This document shows positions 17,523-24,544 of a DNA stretch of 64,000 nt, one piece after another; position 1 is the first letter of the stretch; every line of letters starts with the position of its first letter. Location of the stretch: positions 1 through 64,000 of the forward strand of contig JAMLGK010000006.1 in the NCBI GenBank assembly GCA_023957995.1. The letters run 5' to 3'. The notes below the pieces were generated by a model, which ran no database searches, was not told the DNA's origin, and saw only the letters and a program-made list of their open reading frames with translations. The DNA comes from Microthrixaceae bacterium (lineage in GTDB: Bacteria; Actinomycetota; Acidimicrobiia; Acidimicrobiales; Microtrichaceae). A program made the position numbers and the translations under genes.

Positions 17523-18458
17523 TCAGCCCTGCTGCGGAGGTTCCAGACGCAGGCTTCCCGCGGTGCGCGCGAGGGTCCAGCCTGCTGTCACCTGGCAGCT
17601 CCTGGTCGTGCCGTTCACAACTGCCATCATGCGTTCCAGGCCATCGCGGTCAGGCGGTGGCAACCCACCGGTCCGGCTGATCCACCAGCCGCGGATGACC
17701 TCCACAGCGAGCTCACGGGGCAACTCCCGCAGGGCCGCACAGTCGGTCGGATCGACACCGTCGGCCAGTTCGGCCAGCAGTTCCCGCTGTCGAGCGGCCA
17801 GCTGCGCGGTACGCACCAGCAGCGGGACCACGTCACGGCCCGATATGTCCGACAGCAGGGGAAGCACCTCGCGGCGTACGCGGTTGCGCGCGAACTCCGG
17901 CGAGTCGTTGGTGGGGTCCCGGAACACCCCCACCCCGAGGTGCTCGCAGAGTGACTCGGTCTCACTTCGGCGGAGATCGAGAATCGGGTGGGTGTCGGGC
18001 GACATCGCCGCCAGCCCGTGGGGCCCGGTTCCGCGCAGCAGCCTGAGAACGAGCGTCTCCGCCTGGTCGTCCGCTGTGTGGCCGGTGAGACATCCCCGTG
18101 GCAGAACGCCACGGCGGGCCTCGCGCCATCTCGCTTCGAGGTTGGGGCCCGCATCCACCTCGACGGCGTGTGCGCGGAACGCTGTCCCCCAGTGCGCGCA
18201 CAACCCACGCACCCGCTCGGCCTCGGCTGTCCCTCCCGGGCGTGTGCCATGGTCCACGTGATGCGCGGTCACATCCGCTCCGGATGCCACGGCCAGCGCG
18301 AGCAGCGCAACCGAATCCGCACCGCCCGACACAGCCACGTCGAGCGCCCGCCCTGCAGGGAACCGACAACGTTGCAACAGGGCACCGACCAGCGGATCAG
18401 ATGATTCGGGTGTTCTCGGCAGCGCCTCGGAGCCACCGGAACCGGGCGCGGCGGTCAC
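17523..18458 (-). CDS. tilS: tRNA(Ile)-lysidine synthase, short form
   Basis: About 311 residues. The PP-loop ATP pyrophosphatase motif VAVSGGADSVALL is near residue 40. TilS changes C34 of the CAU-anticodon tRNA-Ile to lysidine so that AUA is read as Ile. The segment ARNRVRREVLPLL is typical. The protein lacks the full C-terminal domain of E. coli TilS, as is common in actinobacteria. GTG 18458 overlaps the DUF2342 stop by 4 nt (GTGA) and is preferred over GTG 18497. It is followed by hpt, the usual bacterial neighbour. Confidence 0.92.
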   Translation of the reverse strand: MTAAPGSGGSEALPRTPESSDPLVGALLQRCRFPAGRALDVAVSGGADSVALLALAVASGADVTAHHVDHGTRPGGTAEAERVRGLCAHWGTAFRAHAVEVDAGPNLEARWREARRGVLPRGCLTGHTADDQAETLVLRLLRGTGPHGLAAMSPDTHPILDLRRSETESLCEHLGVGVFRDPTNDSPEFARNRVRREVLPLLSDISGRDVVPLLVRTAQLAARQRELLAELADGVDPTDCAALRELPRELAVEVIRGWWISRTGGLPPPDRDGLERMMAVVNGTTRSCQVTAGWTLARTAGSLRLEPPQQG

Positions 18459-19534
18459 CCTGCGAGCCGCTGCTCCGGGGCGACCCGGGCGAGCCACGTC
18501 GAAGGGGCGATGATCTCTGCCCTCGACGGGAGGTTCGCGGGGTCCTCGAAAGCGCGATTGAGCAGCTGGGGTCCACCGACATCCTCGACCGCTTCGATGA
18601 ACTGCTCGCCCTGTTCGTACTGGTTGAGCTTGGCCTCCAGGCCGATCAAGCGGGTGAGGAGCCGCTGTGCGATCCCCATGTCACGCCGACGGGCCCGCAG
18701 CACCTTGGCGAAGCGTTCCGCCTGGGGCACGCGGTCCTGCGCGGCACGATCCATGGTCACGTCTCCGTGGCCCTCGAGGAGGCTCATCAGGCCACCGAGA
18801 CTGTCCATCACCTCTCGTTGTTCCCGAGATGCGAACAGGGCTGACAGACCACCGTCGTCGAGTGGATTGGACCGGGTGCGCACTCCTTCGGCAATACGCC
18901 CCACAGCGGTGAACATGCGGGTGGGATCGACCTGGGCGTCACCCAGCAGACCCGCCACGAGGTCCAGGAAGTGCTGCCTCAACCACGGCACGCCGGTGAA
19001 CTGGGTGCGATGGGTGACCTCGTGAAGCGCCACCCACATCCGGAACTGCTCCGGGGGGAACGAGTGCCTCTTCTCGAGCGCCAGGATGTTGGTGCCGACG
19101 TAGTAGACGACGTCCTGGTCCTCAGGGTCCTCGTCCTCGAGGACCAGTAGGTCGTACTGACCGAGCACCTTCGAGGACATCCAGCCCAGCAACGCTCCGA
19201 GCTCTGCTCCCGCCACCTTGCCCGACACGACGGCGACCGGACCGGACATCCGCTCGTCCATCTGGTCGAGCACCGGCCGCAGGAGCCGGCGATATGAGGC
19301 GATGTTGGCCCGCACCCAATCGGCGCGGTCCACCACCCGTGCCCTGGCGGGGCCCGCCAACGACGAGAAGCCGACCTCCGCTTCGACGAATCCCTGCGCC
19401 TCGTGGGTCAGCCTGGCGAAATCATCGGCCATGCCGACAGCGTGATACGACTCCGCGAAGTCATCGGAGCCGGCGAAGCGCGCGGCCACCTGTTCGGCGA
19501 GTGCCCAATCGACCGTGTCAGCCACGGCATTCAC
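18455..19534 (-). CDS. Zinc-dependent metalloprotease-like protein (DUF2342)
   Basis: A 359-residue protein of the actinobacterial DUF2342 zincin-like family, sometimes annotated as a coenzyme F420-related protein. The zinc motif HEVTH occurs in ALHEVTHRTQF near residue 170, with a downstream Glu-rich helix region (LGGLMSLLEGHGDVTMDRA) that would give the third ligand. No signal peptide is seen. The start shown is GTG 19534 (MNAVADTV). It lies directly upstream of tilS, the same order as in Mycobacterium. Substrate unknown. Confidence 0.85.
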   Translation of the reverse strand: MNAVADTVDWALAEQVAARFAGSDDFAESYHAVGMADDFARLTHEAQGFVEAEVGFSSLAGPARARVVDRADWVRANIASYRRLLRPVLDQMDERMSGPVAVVSGKVAGAELGALLGWMSSKVLGQYDLLVLEDEDPEDQDVVYYVGTNILALEKRHSFPPEQFRMWVALHEVTHRTQFTGVPWLRQHFLDLVAGLLGDAQVDPTRMFTAVGRIAEGVRTRSNPLDDGGLSALFASREQREVMDSLGGLMSLLEGHGDVTMDRAAQDRVPQAERFAKVLRARRRDMGIAQRLLTRLIGLEAKLNQYEQGEQFIEAVEDVGGPQLLNRAFEDPANLPSRAEIIAPSTWLARVAPEQRLAG

Positions 19535-19550
19535 CGGGCAGGAGCAAGGC

Positions 19551-19691
19551 TCAGCCCTGCTCCTTGGGATAGCGCGCCCGCGTCACCTTGAAGAAGTACA
19601 GGCCCACGATCGAGAGCACGGCGAGGATCGCACCGGCGGCGATGGGTACGGCCAACCAGAAATGCCACACGGTTTCTTCAGCCAGCATCAT
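19551..19691 (-). CDS. Small single-pass membrane protein, 46 aa
   Basis: Found by direct translation; it is very short. ATG 19691 starts MMLAEETVWHFWLAVPIAAG, then AILAVLSIVGLYFFKVTRAR and stop at 19551. It has one hydrophobic helix of about 24 residues, a short acidic N terminus and a positively charged C terminus, so the C terminus is probably cytoplasmic. It ends 16 nt before the DUF2342 start and is likely the first gene of that operon. Function unknown. A second ATG at 19688 is equally possible. Confidence 0.7.
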   Translation of the reverse strand: MMLAEETVWHFWLAVPIAAGAILAVLSIVGLYFFKVTRARYPKEQG

Positions 19692-19778
19692 GTCGTCAGT
19701 GTAGGACTGCAGGCAGCGTCGACGCACAACGCCCCCGGCTCTGCGGCGACGAGGACGGGCCCCACCGGGGGGCCCGAC

Positions 19779-20081
19779 TCACTCAGGGTTGCTGGCGGCC
19801 TGGTCGAGCATCCCCACGAGGCGGCTCCGGAGGTCACCGGGCATCGATTCTGCGCACTTCGAGGCGACCACCTTGCGCAGCGCGGAATGGAAGTCGTAGG
19901 CGTCGAGGCACGGCCCGCACCGGTGGATGTGCGCCTCGATGGCGCCGATGGTCTCGGAATCGAGCTCGCCGGAGAGATATTCCTGGAGCTGCTCGGCGGC
20001 GTCGGCACAATCGGTTTCGGCACATCCACTGCCGGGTCCGTCTCCGGGCGGAGTGAGTCCGCCGGTGCTGTCACCGCTCAT
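19779..20081 (-). CDS. rsrA: Zinc anti-sigma factor, RsrA type
   Basis: A 100-residue anti-sigma factor. The ZAS motif HxxxCxxC reads HIHRCGPCLD near residue 53, with two earlier Cys (GCAETDC) that are candidates for the redox switch. RsrA-type proteins hold the sigma factor when reduced and release it when disulfide stress oxidises the zinc site. A Gly/Pro/Ser-rich N-terminal extension of about 20 residues is present. It lies 43 nt after sigR on the same strand, the usual order. Name given by family and partner. Confidence 0.88.
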   Translation of the reverse strand: MSGDSTGGLTPPGDGPGSGCAETDCADAAEQLQEYLSGELDSETIGAIEAHIHRCGPCLDAYDFHSALRKVVASKCAESMPGDLRSRLVGMLDQAASNPE

Positions 20082-20124
20082 CCGCCAGCCCCCGATTCGA
20101 TCATGGTCCAGTTCTCCGAATGTC

Positions 20125-20727
20125 TCAGTTCTCCGACGAGGCGTCGGTCACCGCCGCTGTGGGCTCTGCGAGACCACGAGCTACGGCGAACCCATGCAAC
20201 GACTTCTCGAGCGCTTTTCTTCCCCGATGCAGTCTGCTCATCACGGTTCCGATCGGTGTGTCCATCATCTCGGCGATCTCCTTGTAGGAGAACCCCTCGA
20301 CGTCAGCCAGTAGAACCGGGACCCGGAAGTTGTCCGGAAGCGCGTCGATGGCCTCCTTCACCTCCGCCTCGGTGAACATGTCCATCAACTCGTCCTCGGC
20401 GCTGCGACCGAGAGCAGCGGCCTCGAGGCCTCCGAGGCGACGGTAGAGGAACATGTCCTCGACCTCGTCCAGTTCTGTCTGTTCCGGGCGACGTTGTTTG
20501 GCGCGATAGGTGTTGATGTACGTGTTGGTCAGGATCCGGTACAACCAGGCGCGCAGGTTCGTGCCCTGGGTGAAGTTGGGGAATCCGCGGTAGGCGCGCA
20601 GGAACGTCTCCTGCAGCAGGTCCTCCGCATCAGCGGGGTTCCGGGTCATGCGCATGGCGGCCGCATAGAGCGCATCCATGAACGGCTCAACCTGTTCGGT
20701 GAACGTCGACTGGTCGGCCACCGTCAC
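20125..20727 (-). CDS. sigR: ECF RNA polymerase sigma factor, SigR/SigH type
   Basis: A 200-residue ECF sigma factor. Region 2 is seen as [18 protein letters not shown] followed by [18 protein letters not shown], and region 4 as [20 protein letters not shown] and [14 protein letters not shown]. These fit the ECF12 (SigR/SigH) group, the thiol-oxidative stress regulators of actinobacteria, and the RsrA-type gene after it supports this. The start is GTG 20727. I did not find the usual GGGAAT/GTT autoregulatory promoter in the short upstream region, so its own control is unclear. Confidence 0.92.
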   Translation of the reverse strand: MTVADQSTFTEQVEPFMDALYAAAMRMTRNPADAEDLLQETFLRAYRGFPNFTQGTNLRAWLYRILTNTYINTYRAKQRRPEQTELDEVEDMFLYRRLGGLEAAALGRSAEDELMDMFTEAEVKEAIDALPDNFRVPVLLADVEGFSYKEIAEMMDTPIGTVMSRLHRGRKALEKSLHGFAVARGLAEPTAAVTDASSEN

Positions 20728-20842
20728 ACGCTAGGACACGACGCACCCGCTACCCGAGTCCACACGCGGCTGCGAACACCGACCCATTGAACGTGACACC
20801 GAATTAGAGTGCCCACCGGGGATGCAATGAGGGGAACGTGGG

Positions 20843-22072
20843 GTGCACATGGGCGACCGGGGCCATGACACGCGTGACCGGTTCATCAGAGCCGGTTGGG
20901 AACTGATCGACGAGGTAGGGCTGCTCGACGCGCTCCGGGCTGTCACCGTGTCCGACATCGCGGCACGCGCCAGCCGCTCGGAACGATCGTTCTGGAACCA
21001 CTTCGAGGACTGGGACGCCTTCGTCGAGGTCCTCGTGTCCAACATTCCACGCCGCGGACCGATGCACAGCGAAGACGGCTACAGCGCGGTCGATGTCGTC
21101 GACGAGACGCTGGTTGCCGCCACGCGCGAGGTACTCCCCGAACTGGTACGCGCCGCGGCGGAGGGCAACTGGAACGAGGTCACCCGACCTGCCGAGTTGA
21201 CCGCGTTCCGTCGTCAGTTGCTGCTCGCCTCTCGCGCAACCGAGGAGAACTCCCTGAGAGAGGTGCTCGGGCGGGACTACTACGGGGTGTTCCTTCCCAA
21301 CCTGCAGCGGATATACGAGCAGACCGCTGCCGCCGCGAGGGTCCGCCCGGTCGACCCGCTCGACTTCGAGCAGTTCACGAGAGCTCTCGCAGCAATGTCC
21401 GAGGGACTGTTGCTGCAGCACCTGGCGGATCCGGGTGGCATCTCTGTCGAATTCGTCAGCGACGCCCTCACCGCCGTGGCCCTGTCGCTGCTGCGCACAG
21501 AGGAGTCGGGTGAAGACCTCGAACACCTCGAAGCTGACATCGCCGTGCAGCCGGGCCCGCTCGACGGCGAGGGTGACCTCGTGCAGCTCGCCCGGCGTTG
21601 TCGGCCCGTCATCGAGTCCCGGGGGCGGCTGAGGAGATGGTCCGAGGCGGCCGAGGCGGCCGGGATGCGCGCGACACCGCTCCGGCAGAGGTTCCAGCGC
21701 CTCGAGGTGATCGGTGCGCTGTGTTTCGTCGATCACCTTCCGATCGCGGCCGCCCGGAGGACACCTCTGGACTGGCTGTGCCAACTGGTGCGTGATGCCC
21801 GAGCGGATCCCTGGTGTGCATCGTGCCTGCTGCGCGAACGCATCGGGGAGGCGCCGGACTCGAACACGATCCGCACGTTGGTGGCCCTCGGAGACGGGCT
21901 GGCAGAACTGACCGGTGAACGACCGGCCTCGGTGCACGAACGGGTCGTCAACGTGGCGCTCGCCGGAGCACTGTCGGACTCGACGTCCTCTCCGGTGGAC
22001 TCGGCATACGCAGCGGCCTCGATACACCCACAACTGCGGGACAACGGCTTCGACCTACAGGAACAGAACTAG
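20843..22072 (+). CDS. TetR-type regulator, double length (409 aa)
   Basis: The N-terminal 60 residues are a TetR DNA-binding domain: RDRFIRAGWELIDEVG, VSDIAARASRSERSFWNHF. The usual TetR ends near 200 residues, but this protein goes on to 409. The second half (from about residue 245) has a weak TetR-like look: RGRLRRWSEAAEAAGMRA, then PLRQRFQRLEVIGALC in the place of the recognition helix. It could be a fused second TetR domain with a degenerate helix-turn-helix, or a novel ligand domain. GTG 20843 and ATG 20849 are both possible starts. Neighbours are sigR (divergent) and an SGNH lipoprotein (convergent). Ligand unknown. Confidence 0.82.
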   Translation: MHMGDRGHDTRDRFIRAGWELIDEVGLLDALRAVTVSDIAARASRSERSFWNHFEDWDAFVEVLVSNIPRRGPMHSEDGYSAVDVVDETLVAATREVLPELVRAAAEGNWNEVTRPAELTAFRRQLLLASRATEENSLREVLGRDYYGVFLPNLQRIYEQTAAAARVRPVDPLDFEQFTRALAAMSEGLLLQHLADPGGISVEFVSDALTAVALSLLRTEESGEDLEHLEADIAVQPGPLDGEGDLVQLARRCRPVIESRGRLRRWSEAAEAAGMRATPLRQRFQRLEVIGALCFVDHLPIAAARRTPLDWLCQLVRDARADPWCASCLLRERIGEAPDSNTIRTLVALGDGLAELTGERPASVHERVVNVALAGALSDSTSSPVDSAYAAASIHPQLRDNGFDLQEQN

Positions 22073-22077
22073 GCCGT

Positions 22078-22689
22078 TCAGGACCCTGCACCCAGGAACC
22101 GGGCGATGACTCTCGAACGGTTCGGATAGGTCTCACGGGTGAGATGGAGACCGTCGCCACCCATCCACTCGGGGTGCGCCGTCACCTCGGCATCCCAGTC
22201 GAAGTACCAGAGGTTCTCCCAACGGGTGGTCGCGCCGAGGATCGCCAGGTTCAGTTCGAGCTTGCGATCGATACGGCCACCGATGCCGACCCACACGACC
22301 CTCGTTCCGTTCGCGATCCGCATCACGCCATCGACCATCGGTCCCATGTGTTGGGGCCACCGGTAGTCGTTCGTCCCGAGTCCCACCAGGAGGATGTCGA
22401 TCCCGCTCAGGTCGCGTTCGAGCAGCGCTGCGATCCCTTCGAGTGACTTGCGGTTCTTCGCTGCGTCGAAGAACACGAGATCACAGCCGACCGAGGCCAA
22501 CTCGTTCGCCAGGCTCGGCTGGGTACCCAACATCAGGCTGTCGCCGATGACCCCGACCCGGCACTCGATGCCCCGGCTCGGTGCGAAGTCAGGGTTGCAC
22601 GCGGTGAGCGAGGCGAGCGACCCGACGACCACGATCGCCAGCACCAGAACCGACCGGCTGCGAAGGGCCGCCGGCGTCCGCCCGTCCAT
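22078..22689 (-). CDS. Lipoprotein with SGNH/GDSL hydrolase-like domain
   Basis: About 203 residues. The N terminus has a hydrophobic stretch (RSVLVLAIVVVGSLASL) ending in the lipobox LTAC, so it is likely a membrane-anchored lipoprotein. The rest follows SGNH blocks: VIGDSLMLGTQ (catalytic Ser), LVGLGTNDYRW (block III Gly-x-Asn), and GGDGLHLT (Asp and His). The Gly of block II is less clear. It may act on cell-envelope acyl or acetyl groups. ATG 22689 overlaps the previous gene's stop by 1 nt (TGATG), so the two genes are coupled. Confidence 0.8.
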   Translation of the reverse strand: MDGRTPAALRSRSVLVLAIVVVGSLASLTACNPDFAPSRGIECRVGVIGDSLMLGTQPSLANELASVGCDLVFFDAAKNRKSLEGIAALLERDLSGIDILLVGLGTNDYRWPQHMGPMVDGVMRIANGTRVVWVGIGGRIDRKLELNLAILGATTRWENLWYFDWDAEVTAHPEWMGGDGLHLTRETYPNRSRVIARFLGAGS

Positions 22690-23405
22690 CAACCGGCTGC
22701 GGCCGGAACCTCTGGCTCGGGCTCGTCGGTCAGATCCACGCACACGGCCCCGGCAGTGCCGACCGTGCTACCGGAGCAGTCCCTCAACAGTTCCTCGGCG
22801 CGTTCCAGAGATGCACGAAACGCGGTCAGCCGGGGACCGCAGAATTCGTCACGTTCGGGTCCGATCCAGGGAAGCGATGGAACCGTCGTGGTGTAGCGGT
22901 CCTTCACCGAGGAGACCAGCAGGCGGTACCTGGCAAGATCCGCTGTGACGTCGCCCGACGCCGCCCCGGCCCACGAGCTGGGCGGGGTCCCGATCGATAC
23001 CAGTTCTGGATAGTGCTCCTGGCCGGCCGCGTTCCATCGACCCTCCGAGACGACCGGAGCCGTGGCCGCCTCGAGCGCGCCGGCGCATGCGTCCAACTCC
23101 TGCACCGCCAGCCTGATGGACTCGAGACACCCGCGAAGCGCCTCGGAGTCCAGGTTGTCCGCGTTCAGGGTCTCGGAGTTCATGGCCGCGGGATTCAGGG
23201 TCTCCGCGTCCAGCTCCGTTGATTCTGGGCCATCTGAGTGCTCGTCGCCAGTGCCGCGGGGGTCCGCGAGGTCCGCCAGGGCCCTCGCCACCCCTGCCAA
23301 GCGCCTCGAAGCGGCCTCGACGGTGTGCAGACCCCTGAACAGTGCAGTCGGATCCGACTGCCTACAGAACAATCTCGACTTCAATTCTCCCCCAATGGAA
23401 AACAT
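22689..23405 (-). CDS. Hypothetical protein with five-unit pentapeptide-like repeat, 238 aa
   Basis: No known family recognised. ATG 23405 (MFSIGGELKSRLF) is the likely start, though the frame is open to 23519. It begins with a helix (VEAASRRLAGVARALADLAD), then a low-complexity acidic segment, then five consecutive five-residue units near residues 66-90 (DAETL, NPAAM, NSETL, NADNL, DSEAL), and then a Cys-containing helical domain with VSSVKDRYTTTVPSLPW and RASLERAEELLRDCSG. No signal peptide or membrane helix. Coupled to the SGNH lipoprotein gene by a 1-nt overlap, so a shared envelope role is possible. Confidence 0.62.
   Translation of the reverse strand: MFSIGGELKSRLFCRQSDPTALFRGLHTVEAASRRLAGVARALADLADPRGTGDEHSDGPESTELDAETLNPAAMNSETLNADNLDSEALRGCLESIRLAVQELDACAGALEAATAPVVSEGRWNAAGQEHYPELVSIGTPPSSWAGAASGDVTADLARYRLLVSSVKDRYTTTVPSLPWIGPERDEFCGPRLTAFRASLERAEELLRDCSGSTVGTAGAVCVDLTDEPEPEVPAAAG
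23136..23210 (-). repeat. Five 15-bp tandem units coding a pentapeptide repeat
   Basis: Five imperfect 15-bp direct repeats at 23136, 23151, 23166, 23181 and 23196 inside the 238-residue hypothetical gene. Each unit codes a five-residue block ending in Leu or Met. The pattern resembles a pentapeptide repeat with a central hydrophobic residue, but five units are too few for a beta-helix. Slippage of a short repeat is a simpler explanation. Confidence 0.75.
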
Positions 23406-23564
23406 CGCCGCCCGAGTCCCAATCTTGTGCCATGCGTCTCCGGATGACAAGACAGGAAATGTACCGACAGGATTGGGTCGATCGGCCCTGACGGTGCCCC
23501 TGCAGGACCACGGCACCACCGGAGCGCCGTCGGGTTCGCCCCTCGAGCGCAGGGCGTCGGCTCG

Positions 23565-23921
23565 CTATGCGGTCGGGAAGCGTGCGCTCAGGGTCGAACG
23601 GAGTTCCGCGTACCGCAACAGGAAGGTCCGCTCGTCGAGTCGTTTCCGACGCATCCATGCGGTGACCTCGTCGTTGCACTTGCTGGCGTTGCAGGGCCCA
23701 CAGGCGGGCACGATGTTCTCCAGCGTGTACCGGCCACCACGGGACAGCGCCAGCACACAGTCCCGCTGCAACGGGCGGTCGTCGACTCCGCAGTAGGCAC
23801 ACCCGCCCCACGCCTCCCGCAGTGCAGACCACTGTTCGTCGGTGAGGTCGTGTTCGACCCGGTCCATACGCCGCTTGCGCTTGCGCGCCGCCCGGGCCCT
23901 GCGTGTTCGGCTGACAGCCAC
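23565..23921 (-). CDS. HNH endonuclease-like protein with altered first His
   Basis: A 118-residue protein with a basic N terminus (RRARAARKRKRR) and a compact HNH domain: CAYCG, then RDCVLALSRGGRYTLENIV, then PACGPCNASK. Two zinc-type Cys pairs (CAYC and CGPC) and the central Asn are present. In typical HNH proteins the motif starts D-H-V; here it is D-C-V, so the first metal/catalytic His is Cys. The protein may have lost cleavage or use Cys as ligand. Start GTG 23921. Neighbours are a DoxX protein and the pentapeptide-type gene; no restriction partner is seen. Confidence 0.78.
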   Translation of the reverse strand: MAVSRTRRARAARKRKRRMDRVEHDLTDEQWSALREAWGGCAYCGVDDRPLQRDCVLALSRGGRYTLENIVPACGPCNASKCNDEVTAWMRRKRLDERTFLLRYAELRSTLSARFPTA

Positions 23922-23934
23922 GGGCCAAGGTTAT

Positions 23935-24396
23935 TCACCTCGGCGAAGCACCCCGGCGAAGCAGTTGCCAACCGCCGGTGCACCACAGCGCCCAGATCAC
24001 CAGAAGTGGCTGGAACAGCAGGCGCACGAACCGTTTCGCATCACTGTCCAGCCCGAACCCGTCGGTGTGTTCCAGGAACTGGGCGATGTTGCCGGGAAAG
24101 ATGACGATGAAGAACCCCGCCGCAGCGAGTCCGACCGCCGCACGACGGCGGCGGCCGACGAGTATCAACGCGGCGCCCAACAGGAGTTCCACCACACCTG
24201 AGACCACGACCACGACGTCGTCGTCCAGCGGGAACCAGTTCGGCACCTGGGCCTGGAACTCCTCGCGCTGCACCGTCAGGTGACCCGTACCGGCCAGGAT
24301 CAGCGATGCTCCCAACACCCAACGGGCGAGCACCCGCACCCTGTCGTTCGAGGTCGGCATGTCACTGGTTTCGGGCAGGTCGTTCGTGTTGGACAC
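23935..24396 (-). CDS. DoxX-family membrane protein
   Basis: A 153-residue integral membrane protein with four hydrophobic helices, including WVLGASLILAGTGHLTV, VVELLLGAALILVG, AAVGLAAAGFFIVIF and RLLFQPLLVIWAL. The pattern RVLARWVLGASLILAGTGH and NWFPLD fits the DoxX/MauE-like superfamily, often linked to redox homeostasis but poorly known. GTG 24396 has GAGGAG at a good distance and is chosen over ATG 24360 and ATG 24447. It is a few nt upstream of the HNH gene on the same strand. Confidence 0.8.
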   Translation of the reverse strand: MSNTNDLPETSDMPTSNDRVRVLARWVLGASLILAGTGHLTVQREEFQAQVPNWFPLDDDVVVVVSGVVELLLGAALILVGRRRRAAVGLAAAGFFIVIFPGNIAQFLEHTDGFGLDSDAKRFVRLLFQPLLVIWALWCTGGWQLLRRGASPR

Positions 24397-24544
24397 GCGC
24401 GTCTCCTCGTCAGATCCTGAAGAACGAGTCTGGCCGACAATCGCCACGAGCGGGGTTGGTTCAGCCGGAACCGAGGGAAGTCAGCCGATTGTCCAGCGGT
24501 TCTGTGATGTCGGCAGGAGTACGGCTCGCATTCAGGCCGACCGC

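Noticed and set aside
20728..20842. SigR-type GGGAAT/GTT autoregulatory promoter
   Set aside because: No pair of boxes with the right spacing is present in the short gap.
23136..23210. True pentapeptide-repeat beta-helix
   Set aside because: Only five units, without the A(D/N)LXX pattern kept in each; best explained by a 15-bp slippage repeat.
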